Shown in pieces: positions 8,105 through 16,429 of a stretch of DNA of 38,141 nucleotides. The DNA lies in contig CAJTEE010000013.1 in NCBI GenBank assembly GCA_910575275.1, forward strand, positions 1-38,141, given 5' to 3'. Position numbers and translations under genes: made by a program. Under the pieces are notes generated by a model, which saw only the letters and a list, made by a program, of their open reading frames with translations, did no database searches and was not told where the DNA came from. Source of the DNA: Lachnospiraceae bacterium. GTDB lineage: Bacteria > Bacillota > Clostridia > Lachnospirales > Lachnospiraceae. Numbering within the stretch: position 1 is the stretch's first letter; each line of letters opens with the position of its first letter.

Positions 8105-8524
8105 TCACATCATAATTACGGCACCCGGCCCAATCGGAAGTCCTAAAAGCATCCAGATGAGGAGGAGAATCCCTAAGCCGATCAGGAAAGACAGCGATCC
8201 CTTTAAGCCCTTCTCCATAAATTTGGGAATGTCCGTATTCTTCTTGATAACGCCGCTCCCCTGTTCGGGCGTCGGCTTCTGGCTGTCCGAAACGCCGCCT
8301 CCCGAATATTCCCAGCCTGTCTTTACATATTTCGGAAGCACAAACTCCGTAATCAGCGTTACACACAGAGCGATGACAAACGTAACCGCGATCATCATGA
8401 CCAGGTCCAGGTCCAGCGGCGAGAACGAGACATAGGTATCCACAAAATCAATCAGTGTTTCCTGCAGATAGGATCTTTGCAGAAGATTCTGCCGTATATT
8501 GTCTAAAATGATGGCCAAAATCAT
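8105..8524 (-). CDS. Small predicted membrane protein of unknown function
   Basis: A 139-residue protein with two strong membrane segments, one at about residues 42-62 (MMIAVTFVIALCVTLITEFV) and one near the C-terminus at about 113-137 (LSFLIGLGILLLIWMLLGLP). Between them lies a polar stretch with GGGVSDSQKPTPEQGSG. I recognise no family. The start at 8524 has no clear ribosome binding site, so translation could begin at an internal Met. The gene is 55 bases upstream of the second M20 gene in the same direction and could be the first gene of that run. It is divergent from the regulator remnant at 8646. Confidence 0.55.
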   Translation of the reverse strand: MILAIILDNIRQNLLQRSYLQETLIDFVDTYVSFSPLDLDLVMMIAVTFVIALCVTLITEFVLPKYVKTGWEYSGGGVSDSQKPTPEQGSGVIKKNTDIPKFMEKGLKGSLSFLIGLGILLLIWMLLGLPIGPGAVIMM

Positions 8525-8585
8525 TTTGTTAAATTTACATGAATTTTATAAATTTTTTTAGGCAATTTCCCCATAGACAGCGGTA

Positions 8586-8614
8586 TGGACATTTTTCGGG
8601 CCGGCTGTTATACT
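8586..8614 (+). promoter_or_regulatory. Sigma-70-type promoter for the broken regulator/HD-LarE genes
   Basis: TGGACA at 8586-8591, a 17-base spacer and TATACT at 8609-8614. A ribosome binding site AAAGGAGAAA and ATG at 8646 follow, so the promoter still points at a plausible start although the gene behind it is broken. It may still drive the HD-LarE gene at 9479. Confidence 0.6.
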
Positions 8615-8645
8615 ATCCATACGTACATTATAAAGGAGAAACGGC

Positions 8646-9420
8646 ATGCGAATTGCGGTAAAATCAATCAGCTCCGGCTGCGCCATATGATGAAGCTCTC
8701 CGATCTGTCGCAGACCGCCGCCATCGCCGTTTCCATCGAGTTCTTCGGTGTCAGCAATTTTTACGGCATCAATGAACTAGACGATTTCCGCAGCAAAAAT
8801 ACGTTCAAGGAATCCGTCTATGCATTTTCCGCAAAGATCGGGGCCGCTGCAGTGGATGTAGCGGACGGGCAGTTTATTCTCTTTGCCTCCAAGACGCAGA
8901 TCGAAGCGGAATCCCAAAGCTACACTCGCTTTCCCCTGTCTGAGGAGCTTCTCGCAAGCGACAATGTCCGGCGCGTCTTCGCGTCCGTGGGACTGGGGGC
9001 GGACGCACGCACCTCCCAGATGAACGCCCTCTTTGCCCTGCAAAAGTCCAGGGATCTTCAGAAAAGCTGTGTCTACATCGCCTATACAAAGAATCGTTTC
9101 GCCGGTCCTGTCCCCATTGAACGAAAAATTCCGGCAAAAACAGAGACCGGGCAGCTGCAAAAACGCCTTTCTGTCATCGCCGGATCGACCGGGCTGAGCT
9201 TCCATGCGCTCCAGAAGCTGCAGGCCGCTCTGGCCCGCCACGCCGTTGACACAGTCACCTGTACGGAGCTTTCCGCCCTCATGGAGCTGGGGCGCCGCGC
9301 AGCGTAAACCGGATCCTAAACCAGCTCGAAAGGGGCGGCTATGCCGAGGTCATCGGCCTGCAGAGCTAGCATCTTTCCGGCCGGCCGAGCCGTCTGTACC
9401 GCCTGCATCTGCAAAAGTAA
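8646..9420 (+). pseudogene. Broken winged-helix transcriptional regulator
   Basis: Three lesions are visible. The well-placed start (AAAGGAGAAA then ATG 8646) runs into TGA after 14 codons; the main coding frame is a different one, open from about 8687 to TAA at 9305-9307. Near 9290-9304 the homology moves to the -1 frame, which continues VNRILNQLERGGYAEVIG and completes a winged helix with the preceding TELSALMELGRR. That frame then meets TAG at 9367-9369 and ends at TAA 9418-9420 after SGRPSRLYRLHLQK, a typical wing/terminal strand. The N-terminal ~180 residues (FFGVSNFYGINELDDF, FILFASKTQIE, ALFALQKSRDLQKSCVYI) look like a ligand-sensing domain I cannot name. It probably once regulated the HD-LarE gene 58 bases downstream. 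Sequencing errors are possible but three would be needed. Confidence 0.65.
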
Positions 9421-9478
9421 GCGCGCCTTCTCCTGTAACGGCAGGCGCAATCGTTTAAAGAGAAAAGAGGAGCCTTTC

Positions 9479-11059
9479 ATGAACCAGACCGTTTCCTTCG
9501 ATACCTATAAGCAGATCTTCGAACACTACACCGGTCGCTTCGACCGGACGGACGGACGCGTAGAGTTAAAGATAATCCACACCAACCATGTCGTCGCGAT
9601 TATGGAGCAGCTCTGTAAAAGACGCGGTCTTGACCCGCACCTGACAAGCCTGGCCCTCATCTGCGCGCAGTTTCATGACATCGGACGCTTTGAACAGTTG
9701 AAGCGCTATGATACCTTTCTTGACCATATGAGCGTGAACCACGCGCTTTTAAGCTGCCGCATCCTGTGGGAGAAGGGGATCCTCTCCGGACTTTCGGGAA
9801 CAGACCGGCAGATGGTTTTGACCGCGATCGCAAACCATAACAAGCTGGAAATTGACCGCAGTGTACCAAAATCTTTTCTTCCCCTCTGCAGGCTGATTCG
9901 CGACGCCGATAAGTGTGACATTTTCCGCGTCTTCGCAGAGGAGGACATGGTGGATGTAGTCGGCGTACCGGATTCGGAGGTGGCAAAGGAAACGATCTCC
10001 CCCGCCGTTTTACAGGCTGTCCGCGAACACCGCTGCATCGACAAGGTGATCCGCAAGACCTATCTGGATTACTGGATCAGCTTCGTCGGATACTTCTTTG
10101 ATTTGAATTATCCGGAGAGCTTTGCGATTGCAAGAGAACAGGGCTGTTATCGCCGGCCGTTTGAACGGGTCACGTTTGCAGATCCCCGGACAAAAGGGCA
10201 GGTGGAGGAGGTCCTTTCCGTCATCGAACGCTATATTGATGAACACCTCGCAGACAGGGCCGTCCCTGAAGCTCTCCGAAATTTTTTCAGGGAGCATCCC
10301 TCCTGTGCTCTTGCCTTCTCCGGCGGTGTGGATTCGGCCTATCTTCTGTATGCTGCCAAAGTCTGTAAGGTAGAGATTCATGCGTTCTATGTCGCGACTC
10401 CCTTTCAGCCCGCTTTTGAAAGGGAGGATGCGAAACGCCTCGCCAAAATCCTTGACTCTAACCTTACCTTCCTGCCTTATGATATTTTAAGCGTACCGGC
10501 CGTACGGCAGAATCCGGCAGACCGCTGCTACCACTGCAAACATGCCATCTTTCAGACGATCCTTCAAGCGGCGGCAGACGCAGGCTTTCGCGAGGTACTG
10601 GATGGCACCAATGCCTCCGATGACGCAGGCGACCGTCCCGGCATGCGTGCACTCAAAGAGCTTAAAGTCCTCTCCCCGCTGCAGCTCTGCGGCCTTACCA
10701 AAAAAGAAATCCGGGAATACTCCCGGATCGCAGGACTCTTTACCTGGAACAAGCCGGCCTACGCCTGCCTTGCGACGCGCGTCCCCGCCGGTACGCTGCT
10801 TGACGCCCGCGTGCTCAAAAAGATCGAGTGGGCCGAAACGGAGCTCTCCCGCCTGGGCTTTTCGGACTTTCGCGTGCGGGTTTTTGAGGAAAACGCAGGC
10901 GGGCCGCCCTCCGAAAGCGACCGCCTGTTTTCGGCAAAGCTTCAGCTGACAAAAGACGATTTTCCGCTTTTTATGCAAACGCATGGAAGCATTTACGCGC
11001 GCTTAAAGACAGAATTTCCGCATGTCCTTCTGGATTTGGAAACCCGCGGCGGCCTTTAA
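9479..11059 (+). CDS. HD phosphohydrolase domain fused to LarE-type sulfur transferase
   Basis: A 526-residue two-domain protein. Residues about 28-160 form an HD metal-dependent phosphohydrolase domain: His34/His37, HD at 66-67 (FHDIGRFE), NHNK at 119-122 and DADKCDI from 142. Residues about 255-526 form a PP-loop ATP pyrophosphatase of the LarE family: SGGVDS at 281-286, CYHC at 350-353, LDGTNASDD at 374-382 and the NKPAYACLATR segment with Cys430. LarE inserts sulfur into the nickel-pincer nucleotide cofactor precursor. The CxxC plus the distal Cys is the arrangement of the three-cysteine LarE type, thought to hold an iron-sulfur cluster rather than sacrificing a single cysteine. The start at ATG 9479 follows AGAGGAG. 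LarB and LarC are not in the window. The usual LarE is about 270 residues, so the N-terminal half is extra. Confidence 0.85.
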   Translation: MNQTVSFDTYKQIFEHYTGRFDRTDGRVELKIIHTNHVVAIMEQLCKRRGLDPHLTSLALICAQFHDIGRFEQLKRYDTFLDHMSVNHALLSCRILWEKGILSGLSGTDRQMVLTAIANHNKLEIDRSVPKSFLPLCRLIRDADKCDIFRVFAEEDMVDVVGVPDSEVAKETISPAVLQAVREHRCIDKVIRKTYLDYWISFVGYFFDLNYPESFAIAREQGCYRRPFERVTFADPRTKGQVEEVLSVIERYIDEHLADRAVPEALRNFFREHPSCALAFSGGVDSAYLLYAAKVCKVEIHAFYVATPFQPAFEREDAKRLAKILDSNLTFLPYDILSVPAVRQNPADRCYHCKHAIFQTILQAAADAGFREVLDGTNASDDAGDRPGMRALKELKVLSPLQLCGLTKKEIREYSRIAGLFTWNKPAYACLATRVPAGTLLDARVLKKIEWAETELSRLGFSDFRVRVFEENAGGPPSESDRLFSAKLQLTKDDFPLFMQTHGSIYARLKTEFPHVLLDLETRGGL

Positions 11060-11076
11060 GACCGCCATGCAGAATC

Positions 11077-11358
11077 TCACTTTTCCATAGCTCCGTACCC
11101 GTTTTGATAGACTTTATTCAGCCAGGAGGCGGCCTCCGTGAGCCCCTCCCGGCTGAATGAGAAATCCCGGTACGTCTTTTTTTCCTCCTCTGTCACAGAA
11201 AAATTAAACGGCCCGGGCCAGACGGCTGCCTGTAACACCGTGTCCTCCTCGTTCTTTTGGCTTCGCAGCAGAAAACACATCCCCTTATGGCTTCCGGTAA
11301 ATACTGCCTTTTTTAAATACGGGATCGAGACCATCCCATCCAAGTCGATTCTGTCCAA
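11077..11358 (-). CDS. Small conserved-type protein of unknown function
   Basis: A 93-residue protein in the ABC-transporter operon, 11 bases after the second ATPase gene. The start is a TTG at 11358 (MDRIDLDGMVSIPYLKKAVF), chosen because GGAGGG stands 5 bases before it; an in-frame ATG eight codons later is the alternative. The sequence FTGSHKGMCFLLRSQ and WPGPFNFSVTEEEKKTYRDFSFSREGL resembles small uncharacterised proteins I recall from Clostridia, but I can assign no function. It has no membrane segment or signal peptide. It is convergent with the HD-LarE gene, which ends 17 bases away, and no terminator is visible between them. Confidence 0.65.
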   Translation of the reverse strand: MDRIDLDGMVSIPYLKKAVFTGSHKGMCFLLRSQKNEEDTVLQAAVWPGPFNFSVTEEEKKTYRDFSFSREGLTEAASWLNKVYQNGYGAMEK

Positions 11359-11369
11359 TTTTTCCCTCC

Positions 11370-11987
11370 TCAGTCCAGCCTGACGATCCGGCTGCACACC
11401 TTCTCTAAAAGCTTTGGCGAATGGCTGACCGCCACCAGGCCGATTTCCCGCTGTTTTAACTCCTTTCGCAAAAAGCTCCAGATTTCTCCCTGCGTCACCA
11501 GATCCAGCATCGTCGTGATCTCGTCCGCCAGAAGGATCTTCGTCCTGCGCCCCAGTGCTCTTGCGATGCAGAAGCGTTGTAACTCCCCGCCGGATACCTC
11601 GGCCGGATAGCGCTCCTTCCATTCATCCAGAATGCCTAATTCCCCCTCGATTCGGGCGCGGTCTTTTGCCTCCTTTTCCCAGTCTGCCTCCAAAAGAACG
11701 GTTTTTAACCGACGCCTGGGATTTACGGAGAGCTCCGGATGCTGCCAGATCATCTGGACTGGGCAGTAGTCCTCAAATTCTGCCAGCGGCCTGCCGTCCA
11801 GCAGCACCTCGCCGGAGTCCGGCCTCTCATAGCCTGCCAACAGCTTCAAAAGCGTTGTTTTCCCGAACCCGCTGGGGGCTATAAGGCCGATGTGTTCTTT
11901 GCTCTCCACCGTCAGGCTTACCCGGTCTAACACCCTCCGCCCGCCGCTCCCGTAGCGAAAGGAGACCTCTCTTGCCTCTAATTTCAT
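11370..11987 (-). CDS. Peptide/nickel ABC transporter ATPase, second subunit (short)
   Basis: A 205-residue ABC ATPase with Walker A APSGFGKTT (about residue 37; the usual first Gly is Ala), Q-loop MIWQHP, signature VSGGELQRF, Walker B ILLADEIT and an H-loop SHSPKLL. It belongs to the DppF/NikE/OppF group by context and motifs. It is shorter than the usual 250-330 residues and lacks the C-terminal oligopeptide-transporter extension, as several nickel-type partners do. Its start overlaps the stop of the first ATPase gene (ATGA at 11984-11987), showing translational coupling. It should pair with the product of 11984-12823 to power the two permeases. Confidence 0.88.
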   Translation of the reverse strand: MKLEAREVSFRYGSGGRRVLDRVSLTVESKEHIGLIAPSGFGKTTLLKLLAGYERPDSGEVLLDGRPLAEFEDYCPVQMIWQHPELSVNPRRRLKTVLLEADWEKEAKDRARIEGELGILDEWKERYPAEVSGGELQRFCIARALGRRTKILLADEITTMLDLVTQGEIWSFLRKELKQREIGLVAVSHSPKLLEKVCSRIVRLD

Positions 11988-12823
11988 CTCCCGTATTCCT
12001 TTCGCATGTATGAAAGAATGTCCCCCGTATCGCAGAGCCGTTCTCCGTCCGGATTCCAGTTTTTCGGCATGGAGCGGCAGAGCGCCCGTGTGTACGGATG
12101 GGACAGCTTTGTTTCATCCGAGAACGCCGACGCAGGTGCTTCCTCGATCATCCGACCCCCATACAGAACCACGACCCGGTCTGCCGTCAGAAGCGCGAGC
12201 TCAATATCATGTGTGATGAGTAATACACCCGCACCCGCCTTAGCAATCTCCTTAAAATGTCCCATGACACGTCCGGCCGCCTCCGGATGCAGCCCCGGCG
12301 TCGGTTCGTCGGCGATCACGAGCTTCGGCGTCTCCATGACGGCCGTCGAGATCAGGATGCGCCGTATCATGCCGCCGGAAAGCTGGAACGGATACTTTCT
12401 CTCCACTCCCGCCTCCAACCCGTAGCCGGCAAGCACGCTTTTGCATTTTCCCCGCCGGGATGGTGAGGACCGTCCCCCTGTCACCTGCTCCCCCACACGC
12501 ATCAGCGGGTCCAGATAGGACACATTCTGCGGCACCAGGCAGAGTTCCTTTCCGCGAAGCTTTGCCGCCCGCTTTTGCGTCAGAGGCTCCCCGTTAAACC
12601 ATATTCTTCCCTCCAGCCTCCCGTTATAAGGGAGAATCCCCATAACCGCGTGGGCGAGGAGGCTCTTTCCCGAACCACTCGAGCCTACGACAGCCACGAT
12701 CTCTCCCGCATACACGGAAAGACTCAGCTCCTCAACCGCAGAAAGTCTCCTCCTCGCAAGCCCCCGACCGTACTGGGAGAAGGAAACAGAAAGGCGCTCG
12801 ATGCGAAGTATCTCTTTTTCCAT
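11984..12823 (-). CDS. Peptide/nickel ABC transporter ATPase, first subunit
   Basis: A 279-residue ABC ATPase with Walker A VGSSGSGKS (about 48-56), Q-loop LVPQNVSYLDP, signature LSGGMIRRI, Walker B LVIADEPTPGLHPE and H-loop LITHDIELA. The PTPGLHPE replacement of the common PTTALD is seen in DppD/NikD-like proteins. It ends with the SHPYTRALCRSMP element of oligopeptide-type ATPases. The start at ATG 12823 follows GAGGAG; the reading frame is open further upstream, but that part overlaps the permease gene and has no ribosome binding site. It lies 14 bases downstream of the second permease gene. Confidence 0.9.
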   Translation of the reverse strand: MEKEILRIERLSVSFSQYGRGLARRRLSAVEELSLSVYAGEIVAVVGSSGSGKSLLAHAVMGILPYNGRLEGRIWFNGEPLTQKRAAKLRGKELCLVPQNVSYLDPLMRVGEQVTGGRSSPSRRGKCKSVLAGYGLEAGVERKYPFQLSGGMIRRILISTAVMETPKLVIADEPTPGLHPEAAGRVMGHFKEIAKAGAGVLLITHDIELALLTADRVVVLYGGRMIEEAPASAFSDETKLSHPYTRALCRSMPKNWNPDGERLCDTGDILSYMRKEYGR

Positions 12824-12837
12824 GTCCACACTCCTCT

Positions 12838-13674
12838 CTATTCGTGCGCACTGCCCGGATCGATCAGGCGGCAGGCCGTCTGGCCGATGTAATGAAACAG
12901 AAGCACCGCCGCGACCAGCAAAAGCCCCGGAAACAGCGCCAGCCACCACTTTCCGGTCACGAGATACCGCATACTCTCGGAAAGGATATTGCCGACCGCC
13001 GGCTGTTCCGGTGAGAGGCCGAAGCCTAAAAAGGTAATGCTGGCCTCATGGAGGATTGCATGTGGGAACAGAAGGATCAAACCGGTGACAAACTGTGGAA
13101 GCAGATTCGGTGCCATGTGCCAAAACGCCACATAGAACCTGCCTTTGCCGAGCCGTTCGGCAATTTTTACATACTGGCTCTCCTTAAGCTGCAATACCTC
13201 GCCGCGAAGCAGTCTCGCAAGCGACGCCCAATGCGTGAGGGAAACCCCGGCCACGACTCCGAAAAAGCCTCTGCCGCAGGCAAAGGAAATCAGAATCAGT
13301 AACAGCATATGGGGAATCCCCAGGACGAGATCGATCAGCATACCGATTATTCCGTCTGCAAGCCGGCCCATGACCGCCGCCGCAAGCCCCATAAGAAACG
13401 CGATTCCCGCGCTGATGCAAGCCGTAAGGAGCCCGATACGGATACTCATGGAAAGGCCCGTCACGGTCCTCACAAACATATCCCGCCCCATCCAGTCGGT
13501 TCCAAACGGATGTGTCTGACAGGGCGCAAGATTTTTCCTCGTAAAATCCGTCACAAGCGCCTCCTCCTGCCAGATTTCCCCGAGCCATACGACCGCTCCC
13601 AAAAAAACGACTGCAAAGGCTAGGAGCACGAGCATCGTCAGACGCCTGCTACCCGTTTTTTTTGTCCCCGTCAT
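12838..13674 (-). CDS. Peptide/nickel ABC transporter permease (DppC/NikC-like)
   Basis: A 278-residue inner-membrane permease with about six membrane segments. The N-terminal TDFTRKNLAPCQTHPFGTDWMGRDMFVR is characteristic of the DppC/NikC/OppC group, and the cytoplasmic coupling loop contains the EAA-type stretch EVLQLKESQYVKIAERLG. A C-terminal FLGFGLSPEQPAVGNILSES block is also typical of this group. Its start overlaps the stop of the first permease gene by ATGA. It forms the translocation channel with the product of 13671-14684. Confidence 0.92.
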   Translation of the reverse strand: MTGTKKTGSRRLTMLVLLAFAVVFLGAVVWLGEIWQEEALVTDFTRKNLAPCQTHPFGTDWMGRDMFVRTVTGLSMSIRIGLLTACISAGIAFLMGLAAAVMGRLADGIIGMLIDLVLGIPHMLLLILISFACGRGFFGVVAGVSLTHWASLARLLRGEVLQLKESQYVKIAERLGKGRFYVAFWHMAPNLLPQFVTGLILLFPHAILHEASITFLGFGLSPEQPAVGNILSESMRYLVTGKWWLALFPGLLLVAAVLLFHYIGQTACRLIDPGSAHE

Positions 13675-14684
13675 TCGGTTCCCCCCTTTCGAATCCGGGG
13701 GTCGATGACGTGGTACAAAAGGTTTGCGGCCAGATTGCCGGAAAAAACGACCGCCGCGGTAAGCACCGTGATCCCCAAAAGCAGCGGCACGTCGCCGCCT
13801 AAGCCCGCCGTCACGGCCGCCTGCCCCAGCCCCGGGTAGGAGAATACCTGCTCCACGAGGACCGAACCGCCGATGATCTCACTGACGGAAGCAAACTGCA
13901 GCGTAACCGCCGGGAGCAGGATATTGCGAAAGCCATGGCGCAGGATCAAACACACCTCGGACTCGCCCCGCGCCCTGGCAAACAGGATGTATTCACTCTC
14001 CATGACCTCTATCATTTTTTCCCGCGTATGGAGCGCAATCGACGAAATGCCCGCAATGCTCAACGACGCCGCCGGGAGCGCCGCGTGATACAGCCGGTCC
14101 GCAAGAGACACCGCCTCCGAGGCCGCACCGATCGGAACGCCAAGCCCGATCGGAAACCACTTTAACTGTACGGCAAACGTGAGCAGCAGCACCATGGCGA
14201 TCCAAAACGACGGTGTGCTGGCGACAACCAGCGAAAGTCCCGTTACGAACCGGTCCGCAGAGCCACCCCGCCTGTGTCCGGCCAGCATTCCCAGGAAAAA
14301 GCCGAAAAGCCCCGAGCATACCCATGCAGACAACAGAAGCCAGACGGAATTTCCAAGCTTCTCCGCGAGGATCTCTGCCACCGGCCGGCGGTACAGAAGC
14401 GAAACTCCCATATCCCCACGGAGAAAATCAAAGGCCCAGGAAAGATAGCGCTCTGTGGGCGGCGTGTCCACACCCCAATAGGCCTCCAGCTTTTCGATCT
14501 GCTCACGGCTCATAGCCCCCAGGGCCGCCTGCCCCACGTTTGTCTGCAGAGGGTCGATCGGAGAAACCGAGACGAGGAAAAAGGCTAGGACGCTCACCAG
14601 CACGATAAGGGCCGCCGCGCGGAGTATCTGCCCGCCGAACCATATGCCGCCGTGGCGGAGCCGATTCTGTCTTTCCTGCTTCAT
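13671..14684 (-). CDS. Peptide/nickel ABC transporter permease (DppB/NikB-like)
   Basis: A 337-residue permease. It has an N-terminal membrane helix, the periplasmic-type segment YWGVDTPPTERYLSWAFDFL followed by RGDMGVSLLYRRPV that marks DppB/NikB proteins, about five further membrane segments and the EAA-type loop EYILFARARGESEVCLI. The C-terminal EQVFSYPGLGQA is a family signature. The start at ATG 14684 has GAAGGGGG upstream; an earlier in-frame Met overlaps the binding-protein gene and is unlikely. Partner of the permease at 12838-13674. Confidence 0.92.
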   Translation of the reverse strand: MKQERQNRLRHGGIWFGGQILRAAALIVLVSVLAFFLVSVSPIDPLQTNVGQAALGAMSREQIEKLEAYWGVDTPPTERYLSWAFDFLRGDMGVSLLYRRPVAEILAEKLGNSVWLLLSAWVCSGLFGFFLGMLAGHRRGGSADRFVTGLSLVVASTPSFWIAMVLLLTFAVQLKWFPIGLGVPIGAASEAVSLADRLYHAALPAASLSIAGISSIALHTREKMIEVMESEYILFARARGESEVCLILRHGFRNILLPAVTLQFASVSEIIGGSVLVEQVFSYPGLGQAAVTAGLGGDVPLLLGITVLTAAVVFSGNLAANLLYHVIDPRIRKGGTE

Positions 14685-14715
14685 GTTCCTGCCCCCTTCT
14701 TGGAATGTATCTCCT

Positions 14716-16356
14716 TTACTCCCATACCCACTGATCCACATTGTTGACAATCGTCCAGCCATGACCATGCGGATGCAGCTTTTGATCGGCTACTTTAAGT
14801 CCGTCCTTCACCCAATAGAGATGATCAATATTCACGAGCCAGATCCAGGGGAGGTCTCCGGCCTGCGTGATTCCCGTCCGGCCATCCCACTGGGCCTTCT
14901 TCCAGAGTTCATAGGACTCCTCCAGGCTGTTGCTGGCCAGGGCCGCGTCCATCAGCGCGTCTACCGCCTCGTTCGCATAAGGCGAATATTCTGCGTATGT
15001 CCCGCCCGGCTTCGTGTGATAGATGTTGTAAAGCTCCATCGGCGTGTGCGCTCCCCAGCCCCACATGAGGGGCGCAGACTGCGCCCGGTCATAGGCAGTA
15101 TCCCAGCCGACGCCCTCGACCGTCACGTCAATCCCTACGGCAGCAAGCTGGTTCGCCGTATCCTCGCAAAGTGCCTGGCGCACCGAATCTCCGGCCGGGT
15201 AGAGCATCTGAAACGCCGCTCTGACGCCGTCTCTTTCCCGGATCCCATCCGCTCCCGGTTTCCAGCCGGCCTCCTCCAGGAGGGAGACGGCCAGCTCCGA
15301 ATCATAAGACAATTCGGCAGTCGGGTTATACCACGGCATTTTGTCACAGACGCTGTAGGCCGCGGTCCCGTGCCCGTTTAACACATGCTCGATCATTTCT
15401 TCTCGGTTTATCGCTAGGTTGATGGCCCGGCGTACCTGTATATCCGCAGTAAAGTCGTTTCCGAGCGCCACGCCGTTTTCATCCGTCTCCCCCGCGGGCG
15501 TCGCCGGAAGGTTAAAGCCGCGGTTATCCACCGTTTCACAGGAAAACAGGGAAAAGCCGGGTACCGTCTGCTCTGAAAAGGCCGCCGAGGTGTAGGCAAG
15601 ATCCACCTGCCCCGAGAGCGCCGCCGCATATGCCGCATCCTCATCCATAAACAGGATCGTTACCTTCTTCATCTTCGGTGCTTCGCCGTAGTAATCCGGG
15701 TTTGCCTCGAGGATCACCTGCTGCCCCTTGTCCCACTGCTTCAAAAGATACCGCCCCGAGCCGATCGGATGGCTCCCATAATCGGGGCCGTATGCGTGCT
15801 CCGGAACGATGCCCGTGATCGCCATTGTATAGGGCCAGATGGAATACGGCCGGTTTAATGTAAATTCCACCGTTGCCTCATCCAGCGCTTTCGCTTCCTT
15901 AAGCATCGTAAAATCGTTGACCGAGCTGGTATCCCGCAGCGTATTGTAGGTGAACGCCACATCCTCGGCCGTCAGAGGCTCTCCGTCGCTGAATTTCACA
16001 TCGTCGCGAAGCTTCACCGTCCAGACAAGCCCGTCGCCGCTTGTCTCCATCTCCACAGCCAGGTCGTATCCGATCTTTAAGTCCGCCGTCGTCACGGTCA
16101 GCGTACTCTGGATCAACGGCTCATGCACATGCTCCCCCGCGCCCCAGCCGTACGCCGGGTCGAATCCCGACTCCGGCTCCGACGACGGGCCCATCACAAC
16201 AATGACCGACTCCTTTGGCGTCTCACTCTGCTCCTTTCGGGTATTGGGACCGGCCGCAGGACCCGTCCCCGCCGCACCGCATCCGAAAAGCCCCAGCGCC
16301 AGTCCTGCCGTTATCACGGCTGCCGTCATCCGTTGTTTTCCTGTCCTTTTTCTCAT
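14716..16356 (-). CDS. Peptide/nickel-type ABC transporter substrate-binding lipoprotein
   Basis: A 546-residue family-5 extracellular solute-binding protein (DppA/NikA/OppA fold). The signal peptide MRKRTGKQRM plus hydrophobic core ends in a lipobox LFGC with Cys at about 26. Fold markers include WTVKLRDDVKFSDGEPLTAEDVAFTY, the PIGSGRYLLKQW segment and RRAINLAINREEMI. The C-terminal HPHGHGW stretch is rich in histidine, which could favour a metal or metal-chelate ligand, but the family is broad and the substrate cannot be fixed. The start chosen is ATG 16356 with AGGAGA upstream; GTG 16377 overlaps the leader terminator and is rejected. First gene of the transporter operon, behind a promoter and an attenuator-like leader. 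Confidence 0.9.
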   Translation of the reverse strand: MRKRTGKQRMTAAVITAGLALGLFGCGAAGTGPAAGPNTRKEQSETPKESVIVVMGPSSEPESGFDPAYGWGAGEHVHEPLIQSTLTVTTADLKIGYDLAVEMETSGDGLVWTVKLRDDVKFSDGEPLTAEDVAFTYNTLRDTSSVNDFTMLKEAKALDEATVEFTLNRPYSIWPYTMAITGIVPEHAYGPDYGSHPIGSGRYLLKQWDKGQQVILEANPDYYGEAPKMKKVTILFMDEDAAYAAALSGQVDLAYTSAAFSEQTVPGFSLFSCETVDNRGFNLPATPAGETDENGVALGNDFTADIQVRRAINLAINREEMIEHVLNGHGTAAYSVCDKMPWYNPTAELSYDSELAVSLLEEAGWKPGADGIRERDGVRAAFQMLYPAGDSVRQALCEDTANQLAAVGIDVTVEGVGWDTAYDRAQSAPLMWGWGAHTPMELYNIYHTKPGGTYAEYSPYANEAVDALMDAALASNSLEESYELWKKAQWDGRTGITQAGDLPWIWLVNIDHLYWVKDGLKVADQKLHPHGHGWTIVNNVDQWVWE

Positions 16357-16377
16357 TTTTGCCAATCTCTCCTGCAC

Positions 16378-16429
16378 AAAAAAATACCAGAAAGCAGCGC
16401 GCTGCTGCGCGTTCGTACCTTCCTGGTAT
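16378..16429 (-). terminator. Intrinsic terminator inside the transporter leader
   Basis: On the minus strand ATACCAGGAAG (16429-16419) pairs with CTTTCTGGTAT (16394-16384), enclosing a GC-rich inner palindrome, and runs straight into seven T. It stands between the operon promoter and the first gene, so it would abort transcription unless an alternative fold forms. Confidence 0.75.

Noticed and set aside
9367-9369. In-frame TAG as a possible recoded (pyrrolysine) codon
   Set aside because: It lies in a gene already broken by a frameshift and a lost start, and no pylTSBCD genes are visible.
11359-11622. Upstream extension of the 93-residue gene's frame into the ATPase gene (to 11622)
   Set aside because: The extra part overlaps the ATPase coding sequence in another frame; the TTG at 11358 has its own ribosome binding site.
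14644-15381. Plus-strand open frame of 245 codons opposite the binding-protein gene
   Set aside because: Antisense to a well-supported gene with signal peptide and fold motifs; no family motif in the shadow.
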